The position numbers and the translations under genes were made by a program. Below, one piece after another: positions 45,600 to 58,700 of a DNA stretch of 64,000 nt. A model generated the notes under the pieces. The model made no database searches. It was not told the DNA's origin and was given only the letters and a program-made list of their open reading frames with translations. The stretch spans positions 1,330,543 through 1,394,542 of the forward strand of contig PTEX01000138.1 of assembly GCA_003342815.1 (NCBI GenBank), written 5' to 3'. Source of the DNA: Eudromia elegans. Lineage: Eukaryota > Chordata > Aves > Tinamiformes > Tinamidae. Within the stretch, counting starts at the first letter, position 1. Every line of letters begins with the position of its first letter.

Positions 45600-47835
45600 G
45601 AAACATCTCCAGAGGTTTTTTTATTGGGATGGAGGGGATGTAGGTAAACCTATTATGTATGTATGTATGTATATATTCCAGCAGTGCAGCACATTCCTCG
45701 CCAACATTTCCACAGAAGGTAATTATAATTTATTTATAAAATGAACTTGGAAACAAATGTAGTTAAACAAGCAAAGAAATGTTGTACTGTGGGAGAAAGT
45801 CCTTAGAACTGTCCTTGTCTTTCTTTGATTCTGTTCGGTTTGTCTTTGGTTGCCATCTGAGCCCGTTGGTCGCTGGTGTTGGCAGACACATGGGCTCTTA
45901 GCTACGTGCTGTGGAGCAGGGAGCAAGCTTGCAGGGGTTGGGTGTATTCTCATTTTCCTTTTTTACAACAGTACGTGTATGGGTTATGTAGTCCTGCATT
46001 AAAGGCTTTTCTTTAAAGTGGTATTTGACATGTTCGTAGCTGTTAATGTCCTCCTGCTCCGAGCGCGGCCATGTGCGTGAGGGCGTCTCGGTAACGTCTG
46101 TGTTTGGGGTTTAGGGTAGCGTGCCCAGAGGAAGCGCTGCAGTGCCCAAAGCCGTGGAGCACCTCGTGGAGCCGCCCGTCCCTCCGCCCTGAAGAGCAGC
46201 TGTTTAACGAGAGGGCTTAATCAGTGGCTTAATGAGCTCCTCGTTACTGCAGCTGTGGCTGCAGGTGCAGCCCGTCACAGCTGCCTGTGGAGGAGCAGAG
46301 CTGCCGCCCCGCGATGGGGCTGTGGAAGCACCGCAGCCTCTCCGGCCTGGCCGTGGCCGCCGGAGCCTCGCGCTGTGCTGCACGGAGGCCTCGCCGCACG
46401 CTGCGGAGAAGGTGCCAGGACGCGGTAAGGACCCGCCCCGGAACCACGGGCACCTGCCTGTGTGGTTCATGGGAGGGGACTGGGGACGGCCACGTGCGGG
46501 CCCATGGGCGGGAGACGCGGCCTGGGGTGGAGGCCTAGAGCAGCGTGAAGCGCTGCCGAGGGCGGCACCCCGGGGCGAGGGCGGCCTCGAGGCGCTGCCC
46601 CCTGTGCTGCGGCGCTGGGCTGGAGCGGGCGGCAGGGCCGGCGCTGGCTCACTCGCCTTCCTGCGCCCGTCACTGCGCTGAGAGGCAGCGTGTGCTGTGG
46701 AGGCCCCTGCGGCCTTCCTCTAGGTACCCGTGCGCTGTGGAGAGCGGTCACGGCGCTGCAGGGACATGGGGCTCTCGCCACGTCTGCGGGCACCAGTGAC
46801 CCCACGTGTGTGGCCACAGCAAGTGGCCTAATGGTCCGTGCTGCCGGGGGTCACATCTGCAGGTAACGGCATGTGCTGGAAATGGAGGCTGCCTGCGAGT
46901 GACGAGGGGACTATACTGTCTTGTCTGGGGATGGAAGAGCTGGATTTGGGCAGGGGACACTTGCATAAGTGTCGCTTGATGGTGCTGCCAAGTGCTGAGT
47001 TTGAGGCGTGGGCAGGAGCAGGGCAAGCTAGAGCAAACCTGAGGGGGCCCCTGCACTTGTAACGGCTGGTCCTTATTCCTGTCACACTGGTACTTGGGAA
47101 TGCTGAAGCTGGGGCACGTCAGGGTGGCTGCTGGGCCTGCCAGACACCCAGTCCCTGCTCAGGCAGCCGGGCGGGCCATGCAGCGCAGGGCCCGGGTCCC
47201 CCTGTGCTCCCGCTCGGTTCTCTTCTGGCTCCGTGACTGGTGTAAAATGGGCAGTTTGTTTCTGCCCTCATTAAGCACCGTGGATGAGCTGAGGTTGTAT
47301 CACTGGAACAGTTGGACTCGAGGCTGCAATACTCCGACTGCCAAACTGTGTTTCCTTGTGCATGGTTTCAGCTGAGTGCAACAGTAGGTGCTCTAAAGCA
47401 AGGCTCCCCAAGGGCCGGGGCCGCAGCGCGACCGAGGCAGCGGGAGCCCGGCACCTTCTCCGCGACGTGGTGCGTTCCTACCAGGAGTGATGATACTCGC
47501 CTCTGGATTACTGCAACATGTTACTACCTCCCCACAGGTACCGCGCAGGGGAGCTGGGTGCTCGAGAAGGCCGCGGTGCGGGAGCAGAGCAGCTTCTCCC
47601 TCCTGTCCAGAGCTCCCTCTGCTCCCCAGGGCCCGTGGCTGCCGCCGCCTCCTCCTCCAGGCCAGCTCGAGGTGCCTCCCGGCCGCGCAGGGCAGCAACA
47701 GCCACCAAACAGGGCCCCTGGAGCAGGAATCCCTCTGTCCCTTCAGCCTGAAGAGCAGTTTAATTCCAGCGACAGGATGACACTGGCGAGCTGCACTGAA
47801 CAGGTACGTACTGAAGAAAACCTGAAACTTTCTGC
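45600..47835. other. Spacer between convergent DHX36 and ARHGEF26, CpG-rich from about 46040
   Basis: The first 400 nt are ordinary. From about 46040 to 47810 the sequence is GC-rich with many CpG, which is unusual for the space between two 3' ends. It contains an ATG at 46314 followed by 37 open codons and the donor GCG|gtaagg at 46425. It also has an acceptor-like cccacag ending at 47537 and a donor-like CAG|gtacgt at 47803. No protein family was recognised. It could be a promoter for an undescribed or non-coding transcript, or simply a GC-rich patch. Confidence 0.5.
45655..45674 (+). repeat. (TATG)n microsatellite
   Basis: About four to five tatg units downstream of the DHX36 polyadenylation signal. 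Confidence 0.85.
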
Positions 47836-49582
47836 TAGTGAGACTTTAAAAGCATTTTATTGATTGTTGTTCTACAAAACCATAGATGTCTCTTAATTCC
47901 TCAAGAACTGTGTCCGAGAATAGGAAAACATGAAAAACAGCTTTAAAAAACACTACAGCATTTCTGGAAATGCTAGGTATGAAAAATATATACAGTGTAT
48001 TAAAAAATCTGAATATAATTAATGGCTGCATTTGTACATTCAATAATGTGTTAAAAATCTGCCTGTATACAGTACAATTTGTTAAAATATTAGTAATTTT
48101 ACTATGTTAAATAAGACATTAATTTACAGTTTATTACTGTTTCATCAGTCCATTTATATAAATTAATATGTAAGCCTGTATAACCACTTGTCAGACTGAA
48201 AAGGTGTTTTTGTACAAAATTAAGGCAGAGAGAAATTTACTAACATCAAATTCATTCACAAATGGAATATCCAAGGTATTACAGAATATAAAACAAAACC
48301 ACCCCTGTAAAACCAACAAGAAAAGGTGTGACAATAAGGCAGCCTTTGTACAAGGTTTTTACCTCATCTTTTGCCTTTTTATTTTACATGTGCCCAACGC
48401 TGCTGCGGTACCAGCTGGTCCTTCAAGGGTTATAAAGGTTGTTATAAAACAGCAGGCCAAGTGCCCCACCTCTATATACATAAACGATGCACTGACAGTT
48501 AATTACTTCGTCTTGAGTGCATTTTATTCCCACCCCCTTAGGTGTGGTTGGGTTTGCTGTGGAATTCTCAAGCTCAAATACGGCTCCAATGGGCCGGGGT
48601 AGTGCAGCTGTGACGGGGCAGCACCAGGGCCGAGTATCGTTTCGTTTATTAATCTTCCTCCCTCCTCAGCCCATGCCCACAGCAGCCGCTGCCCTTGTCC
48701 TGGTGCGCGAAGCACCGACCCGCTCAGGGCACCGCACGCTGCCCCCTTGCCCCCAGGGGGAGACATGGGGCGGGTGGGCTTGGCCTGTGCCCCCGGGGGC
48801 GGGAGCTGAAGCCCAGCTCGAGTTCCTTGGGACTCCTGTCTCCACACAAGGAACCGCTCCCTCCTCTGCTCCACAAGAGCAGAAAAGGTAAAAACTAAAC
48901 CCAGACTTCAGCCTTGCTGGAGCTGTCCTAACAAGAATGTAAATAAGGCACAACTTTAACTAGGCCTTAAACTAAAGATGTACGTGAAAGTGAAACAAAG
49001 TGGACGCACTGCCAGCAGTTACCGGCCTTTAGAAATACCTACACAGGGGGTTCAGACAGCCAGAGCTAAAGGCAGCTGCCGGAAGCGGCGGGAGGCCGAG
49101 GGGCCCCTTTGCCAGCAGCACCCACGAGGTCCCACGCATCCCGCAGGGTGGGACCCCAGCGCTGCAGTTCGGGAGCAGAAGGAAAGCCCCGCTCCGTGGC
49201 TGCTGTTCACCTCCAGCACAAGGAGCTTCTGGGCCCCAGGCCGCCCCGCAGACGGCACACACACATTTCAAACTAAATGAGTTGGATAAGGAATGCAGGA
49301 GGTGAAGTAGCTGAAGGTGAAAGGGGAATTCCTGGGGTTCCAGCACCCAGGAACCTGCGTCTGGTTGGAATGTGCTAGTGCTAGAGGCAGGTGTCAGCTC
49401 GGGTCCCTCCCACTGCAGAAGGGCAGCGGTGTGCAATGAACCATCCGTTCTCTGCCAGGAGCTTGTGTGCGTCCGTGGGTCGTGGCTGCCCCGCGGGAGC
49501 TGCAGTGCCCGCAGCCGGGCCCCACGGGGAGCGGCTGCTGCAAATCCTGGAACAAAGAAACAGGAGGAGGAGGGGGGAAAGT
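47836..49582 (-). other. ARHGEF26: ARHGEF26 3' UTR
   Basis: On the minus strand it follows the TAG stop. The distal polyadenylation signal AATAAA is at 47856-47861, placing cleavage near 47835-47845. Internal AATAAA signals at 48523-48528 and 48378-48383 could give shorter forms. The last 0.5 kb is AT-rich and the part nearer the stop is GC-rich. The end is estimated. Confidence 0.55.
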
Positions 49583-49725
49583 CTAAACGTTTGTTTCAAG
49601 TCCAAGCAACCGGCCCATGCGCTCCATGTTTTTGTCGAGGGTGGCGCGGCAGGTGATCTCCCTCGCACATTCCATGGGGAACCAGCCTCGCTCGCCGTCC
49701 CGCAGGCGCTCCCCTTCGTACCAAC
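49583..49725 (-). CDS. ARHGEF26: ARHGEF26 terminal coding exon: SH3 end and tail
   Basis: 143 nt with [17 protein letters not shown] (the SH3 tryptophan and proline), then [20 protein letters not shown] and the last residues GLETNV before TAG at 49585-49583. Acceptor cactacag. Confidence 0.96.
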
Positions 49726-52700
49726 CTGTAGTGATGACCAGACAAGACAGGACTCATTCGGACACGTCATTTCAAAGGTCTGGTTTTTCAGAGCTGTATT
49801 GCACTTACATAGAGACAAAGGCCATGCTCATATACAGTGGCTGCATTTAGCTTTGTAAGTAAATAAAATAAATACCAAGATAAAGGTAGATTAGTCAGGA
49901 TTTTTTTCTGGAAACATAGCTAAGAATAATAGAGTATAATAATTATGTTGATTGATATATATTTGAAATAACTTATTGGTGCAATCCAAGGCAGTGCAGG
50001 CATAACAGAAAAGCTTTTTGATTTCCTATGAACTGTTAAATAACAGCGTTCTCCAAATTTAGTGTGGAAGTGACGTGCCAAAGGACTCACCATCGTCAAC
50101 TTTTTGATAAACCAGAACGACATCAGCAACTTGGAGAGACAGTTCATCCGCCTGCTTCGCCGTGTAGGTCCTGACGACCTCGACCTGAGTCAGAGCTGGG
50201 GAGGCAACGTCAGGCTGTGTTAGCCAGGGCACGCGCAGCGCGCTGCTTGCCCTGATACCATGGGCTGCTTCTCCTTTGCGAAGGCCCCTCGTGGGATCCC
50301 CTCGTGGAAGCACTGGGGCGGAGGTGGCAATCGGCTTCCTCCAACCACCCAACCCCGAGGCCACACGTGCAGCTGCCGTCACTGCGCTCATGAGGGCCCC
50401 TCCAGGAACAGCCCCTGCACAGACTATGACAAGTTCAGGTAGCCAGCCCAAGGGAGGTCTTTTTATGTATTTATTTTCCCTTTTTTCAAGGTTATTGGCC
50501 GTCTCCCCTTGCTCAGGTTCGTGCTGTGCAGTCGAGCCCCCGCCCCTCGCCCCGGCTGCCACTTACTGGTGCGGTCGGTGTGGCGCGGCTCCCGGCTCCC
50601 GCCCAGCGCTGCGATCCAGCGCGCCCGCTCGCCCCTGCAACGCCAAGGAGAGCCCTGAGCCCCAGAGCTGCTGCGCGGGACACGGTCACAGCCGCCTCCC
50701 TGCCGAGAGCGGAGCAGCTTCTCCAGGGGAAGAGAGCAAGCACACACCTCCTTTTCCCCCTCACAATATAGCCAGAAGCTGGGATGATACTGCTGTTAGT
50801 AATGCATTATTCAACCATAATTAGTATTTACAGTCTGCAATTTTTGAAGTCGATGAGTCTAAAATAGTCTACACCTATGAGACCTACCTCGTATGGAGTC
50901 TTAGCGACCTCTGCCCAGGTTGCATCACAGTTATTAATTTCTCTGCTAGCGTCTATGACTAATACCCATCATTGAGCTGAAAGAATCCCTTTGGTGAACA
51001 GTGTCTGACAAATGCAATAATGCCAACAGGTTTCTTGTAGGGATTAGCCACAATGCATATCTAAACTGAAAATCAAAAACAGAGAAGGGGAAAACAGAAT
51101 TTGTGTTTTGCACCAGGCCCCATGTTGGCCGGTGTGCTGGTCTGGGGAACCAGAGCGAGCTGCCACGTGCACGAGGGCAGACTGAGCCCTAGATTCATCC
51201 CCTGCGTCGGGCCTGGAGAAGCAGGGGCCAGCTCTCAAAACAAGGAATTATTTTCAGAAAAAAAAAAAATTCCTGAGGCTGGCAATCTGGTAGACCACTA
51301 TTTATATGACAAATGGCACACACCAAAATAATAACAAATTCATAGAACAAAATGTCTTTAAAGGGGATCCAGACAACTCAAACTGTTCTGCCTTTTCCCC
51401 CAAATCTGATCTCCAAACAAGGGTGACTCATCTGCCCACCGTATAATGAGATTCCAAACAGAAAACATGAATGATGTGCAGGCTCTTTCAGGGTTATTCT
51501 AAACTCTACAAGCCAATCCCAAACTGGCATTTTTTCCAGCCTGAGCTCAGTCCCGAGCAGTGTCTGGCGGGCCCGTCCTGCCCCTGCCCCTGCTTCCCCT
51601 CGCACAGACCCATCTTTCACTTGGGCGGCTCCCGGCTGGGGAGCAGCCACGGCCTCAACAGGGACAACAAGGGGCTCCTTGTGGCTCCCTTGGACACCGA
51701 GCAGCGCTCCGAGCCGCCGCGGGACAAGGGCTCAGTCTGTGCCCGCAGGGTGACGGGCACCGCCCGGCCCTGCTGCTGCAGCCACCGCGCTCCGCGCTGC
51801 CCCCTCGCCTGGGAGCCCGTCCCGCTGCTGCTCTGCGTCCCCGCACGCACCGGAACCACGCAGCCGGGAGCGGCGCGCGCCGCACCGCGAGAGTGACGCC
51901 CACGTGGGGAAGGGTGGCCCAAAAGCCGGCGCAGAACACGCACCCGCAAGCTGGGGAGTCAGTGCAAGTCTCAGGGCAGACACCCAGCAGCAGGAGCCGC
52001 TGCTCCCTGGCAGCAGCGTGCGTGGGGCCCTCGAGGCGCTCCAGGTGCCCTCGAGGCGCTCCTGGTGCTCTCGAGCTGCTCCCGGTGCTCTCGAGGTGCT
52101 CCCGGTGCCCTCGAGGCGCTCCCGGTGCTCTCGAGCTGCTCCCAGTGTTCTCGAGGTGCTCTCCCGGTGCCCTCGAGGCGCTCCCGGGGCTCTCGAGGCG
52201 CTCCCGGGGCTCTCGAGGCGCTCCCGAGCTGCTCCCAGTGCTCTCGAGCTGCTCCCGGTGCCCTCGAGGCGCTCCCGGTGCTCTCGAGCTGCTCCCTCAG
52301 CACGTGCAGGGCCGCACACTCCCACGCCCCCGACTTCCAGGAACTTTGGCTCAAGGAGACCACCGGGACGCCACCATTCAGGACACAACAACACAACGAG
52401 CAGGGGTGACTCCTGACTCAGCTGCTCCTCTCACGTTTGTGTTGTGTCCTACTGCCAAACCCAGCCCGAGCTGCTGACACAGACACCGAGGGGATGTGCT
52501 GCGATGCTGGGACTGCTCCCCAGCCCCGAACACAACTGCAGCTCGGGGAAGTCGCTCCCTGCCCCACGTTACTGCGTGAGACCCACGGCCGCAGTTAAGG
52601 CTAGAGTGCTAACAATAAGGTAGGGCGGGGAGCAAGTTACTGCAAAGAAGCCTGAGCGGGACCTCACTAACATTACTGCTTGTGCCTCCTCAAAATATTT

Positions 52701-55700
52701 ATTTACAAGCAAGTAAGCGTGAGGGAAGAGAGCTGGCTTTACCTGAACTGCTGCAAGAAAGAACCAGGCGCTCAAGCAGGGAAGCGTCTCCGTGGCCCAA
52801 GAACGTCTCGAGTAATTCACCCATCAGCCCGGCTAACACGCTCAGTGTCTTGGGACACGTCAGCCCCCTCAACTTAACTGAATGACAACTACATTTCATC
52901 AGAAGTTTTTAAATACCTTATACATCATTTAGATATTTAAATCATTTTGACAGGAACTTAAAACATTTTTTCTTGTGTGCAATCCTCTTTCTTTACATCT
53001 AACTGACATACAAGCATTCCTATTTAGAAAGACCTTCTTTTCTTTCAAGATAACCATTTTTTTTTCCTGTTTCATGCCATATTTAACAGTCTCCCTCTGC
53101 AGCTAATTGAAGAAAGATATTTTCCTTTATTTGGAGGGTTTATGAGCAAACTCCACTGCTCCATACACATTGTAGTTCTATATTTTTCAAAAGGATATGT
53201 AAATTTAAATGAACACACCCAGGTATCGCTCCCTCTGCCCCAGGTTAACCACCCATGTGATGTGAATTAATTATTTACTCGGAGCCGAGCGGCCCCGCGG
53301 CCCGGCCACCTCCGCTCCCCGGCCCGGGGGTGATGGCAGCAGCACCTCCCTATGGACACGTTGCTGCACACGACTTCACAATGTGCCAACGTTCGTGCTC
53401 CATCAATCACCCCAGTGCTGCAGGCTGAGGCAAGCGGCACGTGCTCGTAGCCAGGGGGTATTATTTGAGCTGCACACACACTCACCTGCCCTGCCACACA
53501 CTCAAGGCATCAGAAAGTGGGACACGGACTGGTCTTCGCCTCTCCTAAAGCAGGCACTCCTCTGAAGAGGAGCCCGCCCAGTCAGCGCCGTCGAGTGGTG
53601 ACAAGGACCCTGCTTTAGCCACCGTGACCAGAGAGAGCTCAAGGAGCGCCCCCCAGGACATCTGCTGGTTTTGCTTGTTCTCCGAGCTTGCCGGGTAGCC
53701 AGGGGCCCAGTAACAAGGGTTTCATAGCCCGGGACCGCGGGGCAGAACCACAGAAAGCAGCAGCCACTTACGCAGTGTCGGCGCCCAGGAGCATCTGCAC
53801 CCTGTCCCCCGCGTGGCTGCCGAGCACGAGGCGGAAGGGGTGGCCGGCGGGGCCCTTGGCCGGGGAGGCGCCCGGCTCGTCGCCCTCGCACGGCCCCACC
53901 ACCAGCTGCTCCCTCAGCGAGTAATCCGTCACCGTGTAGCTCTCGTCGCTGCCAAGAGAGGAGGGAAGCAGCAGCCTCAGTAAGTTGCACTTGGTAATTT
54001 GCCATTAAATGTACCCACAGCAAATTCTGTGACAGAAGCCACTTCTAGCTACAAAACATGACATGCCACGTCTGACGCTTTAGATCTTCAACTTTTTCAT
54101 CTTGCAAAATACACTGATTAAATTACATTTTAGAAGTCTTTCCACACACGCACATAATTTGTAACAAATATATCAGCTCTAAATTACATGAATAAGGATT
54201 GCTATATGTACCTATGAATAAGATCTCGGTATAAGACAAAAACAAATGTGATTTTTCATAATGTTTCCATTTTATTTTGTATTTATTTCTTATTATAAAT
54301 AAATTCTATGCTGCAGTTACATACAGTCTACCTGAAAGCGAGCTCCATGTAGCTGTGCACGCCTGGTGGGCCCGCCCCAGGGGCGCTGCCGCAGGGCGCT
54401 TGAGCAGCCCCGACCCACCGCAGCCCGCCGGCCGGCGCCGGGACCGGGGCCGCGCTGGCCAGGAGCGCCGAGCGCGCTTCCCGCACCGTTCCCCTCCTCC
54501 ACACCGAGGAGTCTGGGTTCTTCGTGCCATGCTAAGAACCTTCTGAAAACCCAACTGCTCAAGAGAAAATACAAACTCGTAACTGCAGCTGGGGCCAGCT
54601 CTTTCTCTCCACGGCAGCCGAGTCCACAGTGTGGAGGGAGACGCAGCCCTGAAAAGCCCCAACACGGTGAGCAAAGCCCATTCACCTGGGCACAGCACGT
54701 GCTTCGTGCTCACAGCATCTGGGAAGCGTGCCGAAATCCATCCCTAATTGCTCCACACGCTCAGCGGGTCTTCGCACAGTGAATACGCACATCCTACCAT
54801 GAACACAGAGTTTTCTCTAATTTCTGGGCCCTTAAGGACACTGGCACTTCCAACAGCTGGAAGCTGTTATAAATCAGGAGTTTGGATAGGGACATTGTTA
54901 TAAATATCTTGCTTTCAATCTGGACAACAGGCCATCACATAGGAAACCAATAAACAATGTAACAACACAGATAATAGATTTTTCATTGTTTTCTCAACTC
55001 AAACATTTACTTAGCTACCGACACAATAATATATTAGCCATAGTTCCATGAGAAAAGAAACTCAATGTTTAAAGAACATGTCACATAACTCTGATGTGCT
55101 GCCAGCACTACGACGAGGGCCCCGCAGAAACATCTCTGCTTTGATAAACACTGCAGCTCGAGAACATGTTCACAGCAGTAAGAGATCTGGACAGCGTCTG
55201 CTCACGTTAGCGTTTCCTTCCCAGACTGTATTATACCTTATCCCTCATCCAAGTTATGGGATCAAAGTTTCACAGAATGTCTTTTAAGAACAGATATTTT
55301 CACTTAACTAGTCTACCCAAAAGCAAAGTAATTGTTCTTCAAAACTATTTTAGCTTCAGGACGAAGGTTTACCTCTCAGAAACAGCACCAACCAAAGATG
55401 TAAAAACCATTCACCTTAATTCTGACCCTCCCTTCAAGTCTAGTGCCACTATTTGCAGTAGTCTCCAGTACTTCACTCTCAGCACCAGTTCAGGCAGGGA
55501 AACAGAATTCCTACTTCCATATCCTCTTCAGTCTTCCCCCTCTGCTACAGCGTGATGGATGGAGTTTTTCATGTGACAATGCAGAATTTCATCCCGCCTT
55601 GCCAAAACCCAATCCTGTTGTCATTTCTAAACACAGCCTGATAGAGCAATATTAGCAACTCAAAAGCCTTCACTATTCCCTTGCTCTAAGATGCGGTATA

Positions 55701-58700
55701 TTAAAGCACATAGATGGCTTCAGAACTGTTGTTGGCCGTAATTAAAACATGCTTAGCCCACCCTTGTACCTGCTTTATACTGCCAATGGACCAAATCTAT
55801 TCATTTCCTTTTGAATCTCCTTTATACTTTCAAACAAATAAACAGCTAGAGCACACGTGAAACGCTGCGGAGGCCCCGAGCTGTTCTGGAGCAAACAAGG
55901 CAGAGCGCAGCCGCCCCGGCACAGCCTGCAAGCTCCGGGTCTCCCGCCCCGGGCCAAGGCACACAACAGTCCCCAGCCCGTGCAAAGGCAGCAGCGACTG
56001 GGCTCCCCTCCGCTCAGATTCATGGAGCCCAACACGAAGGCTGCTGCTTATACAGGTGAAGCTCTTACCTCTTCTTCTTGGTGATGATGAGGACGTCGTT
56101 GAAGAGGAAGAGGTAAACCTGCTGCTTGGAAGTTCTTTTAGAGAAGAGCCCGGTGTCCTCCACATAAGTTGTTAATTCACCCCTTTTCACTAACCATCGA
56201 GAAGAGGAAACCAACGGAAATGGCTATAAAAGAAGAGAATACACTATTTTAATCATCCAAACCGAGGCTTTTTTTTTAAGTTGGAGTACTAAACATTTGG
56301 AAAAAAAGTTTGAATAAACTCAGAGCTCTTGAGCATGGAACAGAGATATCAAGATTTAAGGTATCTTTATCATTGATGTAGCGGACAAGTAACAGCCCAA
56401 GAACATTTGAAAAAAACACTCTTCCTACTCTGGAGCCAATTGCTCATGTGATCTAAAAACGAACCGATTACGGGGCTGGACTGCAAGACTAGGACGGTCC
56501 TACCCCATGACCCATCCTGTAGGACTCCGCACAAGGATGCTTTGATCCTTCGGGCCTCGAATCCCTCGCTTTCTGGAGGGATTTCCCTCTTCGGACCACG
56601 TGCAGACCGCGTGGGAGGCCGTGCCCGGCCCGCGGCTCCAGAGCGAGCAGGGCTGGAGCAGCCCGGGCGGCAGCCCTGCTCAGCACGCACCGCCGGCTGC
56701 CCGCGCGGCCCGCGAGCGGAGCTGCCGACACGGGGCTGCTGCTCCCCCGCGCAGCCCGGGGGGCTCCAGGGGCTCGCTGCCTTCCTCGGCTCTCCGGCGC
56801 AGCTCCTGCCGCGGAGCTGCAAGCCGCGGGCTCTCCGCACAGCCCCTGCCCACGGCCCTACCCGCCCTCGGCTCCGCAGGCAATGGGCACTGACTGCTCT
56901 AGTTTAGGGGACACCTTCTTTTTTTTCTTCACTCAGAGGGCAAATTATCCATTTTTGATTTCTACTTTACATGAGTCTTGCTTACCAAATTTCTGCTTAT
57001 CAAATTATTCTGTTTCTATTCAAACTCGCCTGTCTCTGCACACCACTTTCCTTGAAAGTTTTTTTTCATTTTCACACGCTCATAAAATACTTCTTCACTT
57101 GGCTTGTCAGCTGCCTTAATCACTCTTCTCATCTCCTTTAATCACTGTAGCTGCCCTTTACTGAACTGACTTCAGACTGCCAGCACTTGACCCCTAACAT
57201 CATGCCAACCCCCCAGCACGGTACCTCGGCACCGACCTCGCAGGCGAACAGCAGCGCACCAGCTCCCTCACTCCACACGAGGGAGGGTATGTAATACATA
57301 CATCCTGGTTTCCGAGGCCCAGTGTGACTCCAGATCTCTCCTGCCACCACACAGTGTCACGGAGCCCAGACAAAACGCTGGCCCAAACCCAGCACCCTCT
57401 TCTTGCCACTTGCCAACAGGGATTAACCCACCTCGAGCGACAGTTGAGGACTGCTCTGGAATTACAGAGCTGTAGTCACCCTCAGGAGCTATTGCAAGTC
57501 ATTACAAATTAGAAAAGCCTTGTCTTATTTGCCCCAGGCTGATTAATATCGCCACTACATCCAGAATAGACCCAAGGAACGTTCACTTTCACCTGGTTCT
57601 TGAATAAAGACACCCAGCTCAGACTTGAAAGCCTCTGGGCTAGGAGGTTCTTGAACACAGAAATCACAAAGGACTTTTTGTCTTCTAGAACCAGTATGTT
57701 CACAGAAAACACTTCTATGCTACCAGTGAATATGCTGAGAGTAACATTGATGTTATGTTACTCTTAACACGAATTTTAAGGACTTCTGAACTTTAATTAG
57801 AAAAGAATCCTGCAGAAAAAAACCCCTGCACAGCAGTGACAGGATTTCCGAGTAGCTTCTCTTGTATTTCTGCACATGGCCATACGACTACAACTAACAA
57901 AACAAACAACAATCTCCACGCACAGCATGGAGTCGAGTAGGCAGAGAAAGTGTTTACTTGGTTTTGAATGCTTACAAAATGGAATTAGAGCACTGTGATG
58001 ACTGCCTAACAGGCAAAAGTACTTATAAAATTTCTACTTGTGTATGAACTAAAAATGTCTCTCGTCTGGATTCCAAATGAGTTCATTGCTTTTTCTTAGT
58101 CAACTGCATTGCAGAAGCAGCTAGTTTTCACTTTAACATAGATTTCCAAAATTGCCAAAAGAGTGTAATGTGTTTATCATCTCCTTCCTATACAAAACAG
58201 GCTGTCTGAACTTAAAATGCATTGAAATGTGGCCAAAGCAGTTTTTTACACTCCAGCTGGCAAGCTCTCAAACTACAGAAAATGTCTAAGCCACTAAGAA
58301 TGTATATCTAAGACACCCGAAGCAGAAACACTCACCCAACAATGCAGAGCAAGAAGGCTGCCGCTATCCCAGCACTGCGGCGAGAGCTGCCGGCAGCAGC
58401 ACGCGCAGCCCCACGGCTACACGGGGCAGCCCGCTCGGGCCCAGCGAGCATCCTTCACCTGCCTCCTCTTCCCACGGAGAGACTTAAGGCATTTAAGAAA
58501 CTTAGTTCCCTTAAAAACACTTAAGAATTGATCCAGGTTTGAAAACTCAAGTGGATCCAGGCACATCATGCCAGGACTCCAGACTATTCAAAACTCTGCT
58601 TTAAACTATCCAAAGACTTGAGACATTGTCCACAGCAGTCAGCAAAGCAGTGATGACCCTTTTTAAGAGACAGTCCATTTATTCCTGTTGTAAGTAAATA

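Noticed and set aside
46232..46681. 149-residue + strand frame in the CpG-rich spacer as a complete gene
   Set aside because: It begins at a non-ATG codon, has low-complexity Gly/Ala/Arg composition, and shows no similarity I can recognise. Only the short ATG-to-donor part is kept as a tentative finding.
50059..50562. Continuous 167-residue minus-strand frame over the ARHGEF26 SH3 region
   Set aside because: It joins an intron to a true exon and to the following intron; the real exon is 50091-50195, bounded by ag and gt sites with the correct phase.
51560..52477. Long open frames (up to 305 residues) on both strands over the minisatellite
   Set aside because: They come from a stop-free 20-bp repeat in GC-rich DNA, translate to a repeating Leu/Ser/Arg/Ala pattern in every frame, and lie in an intron.
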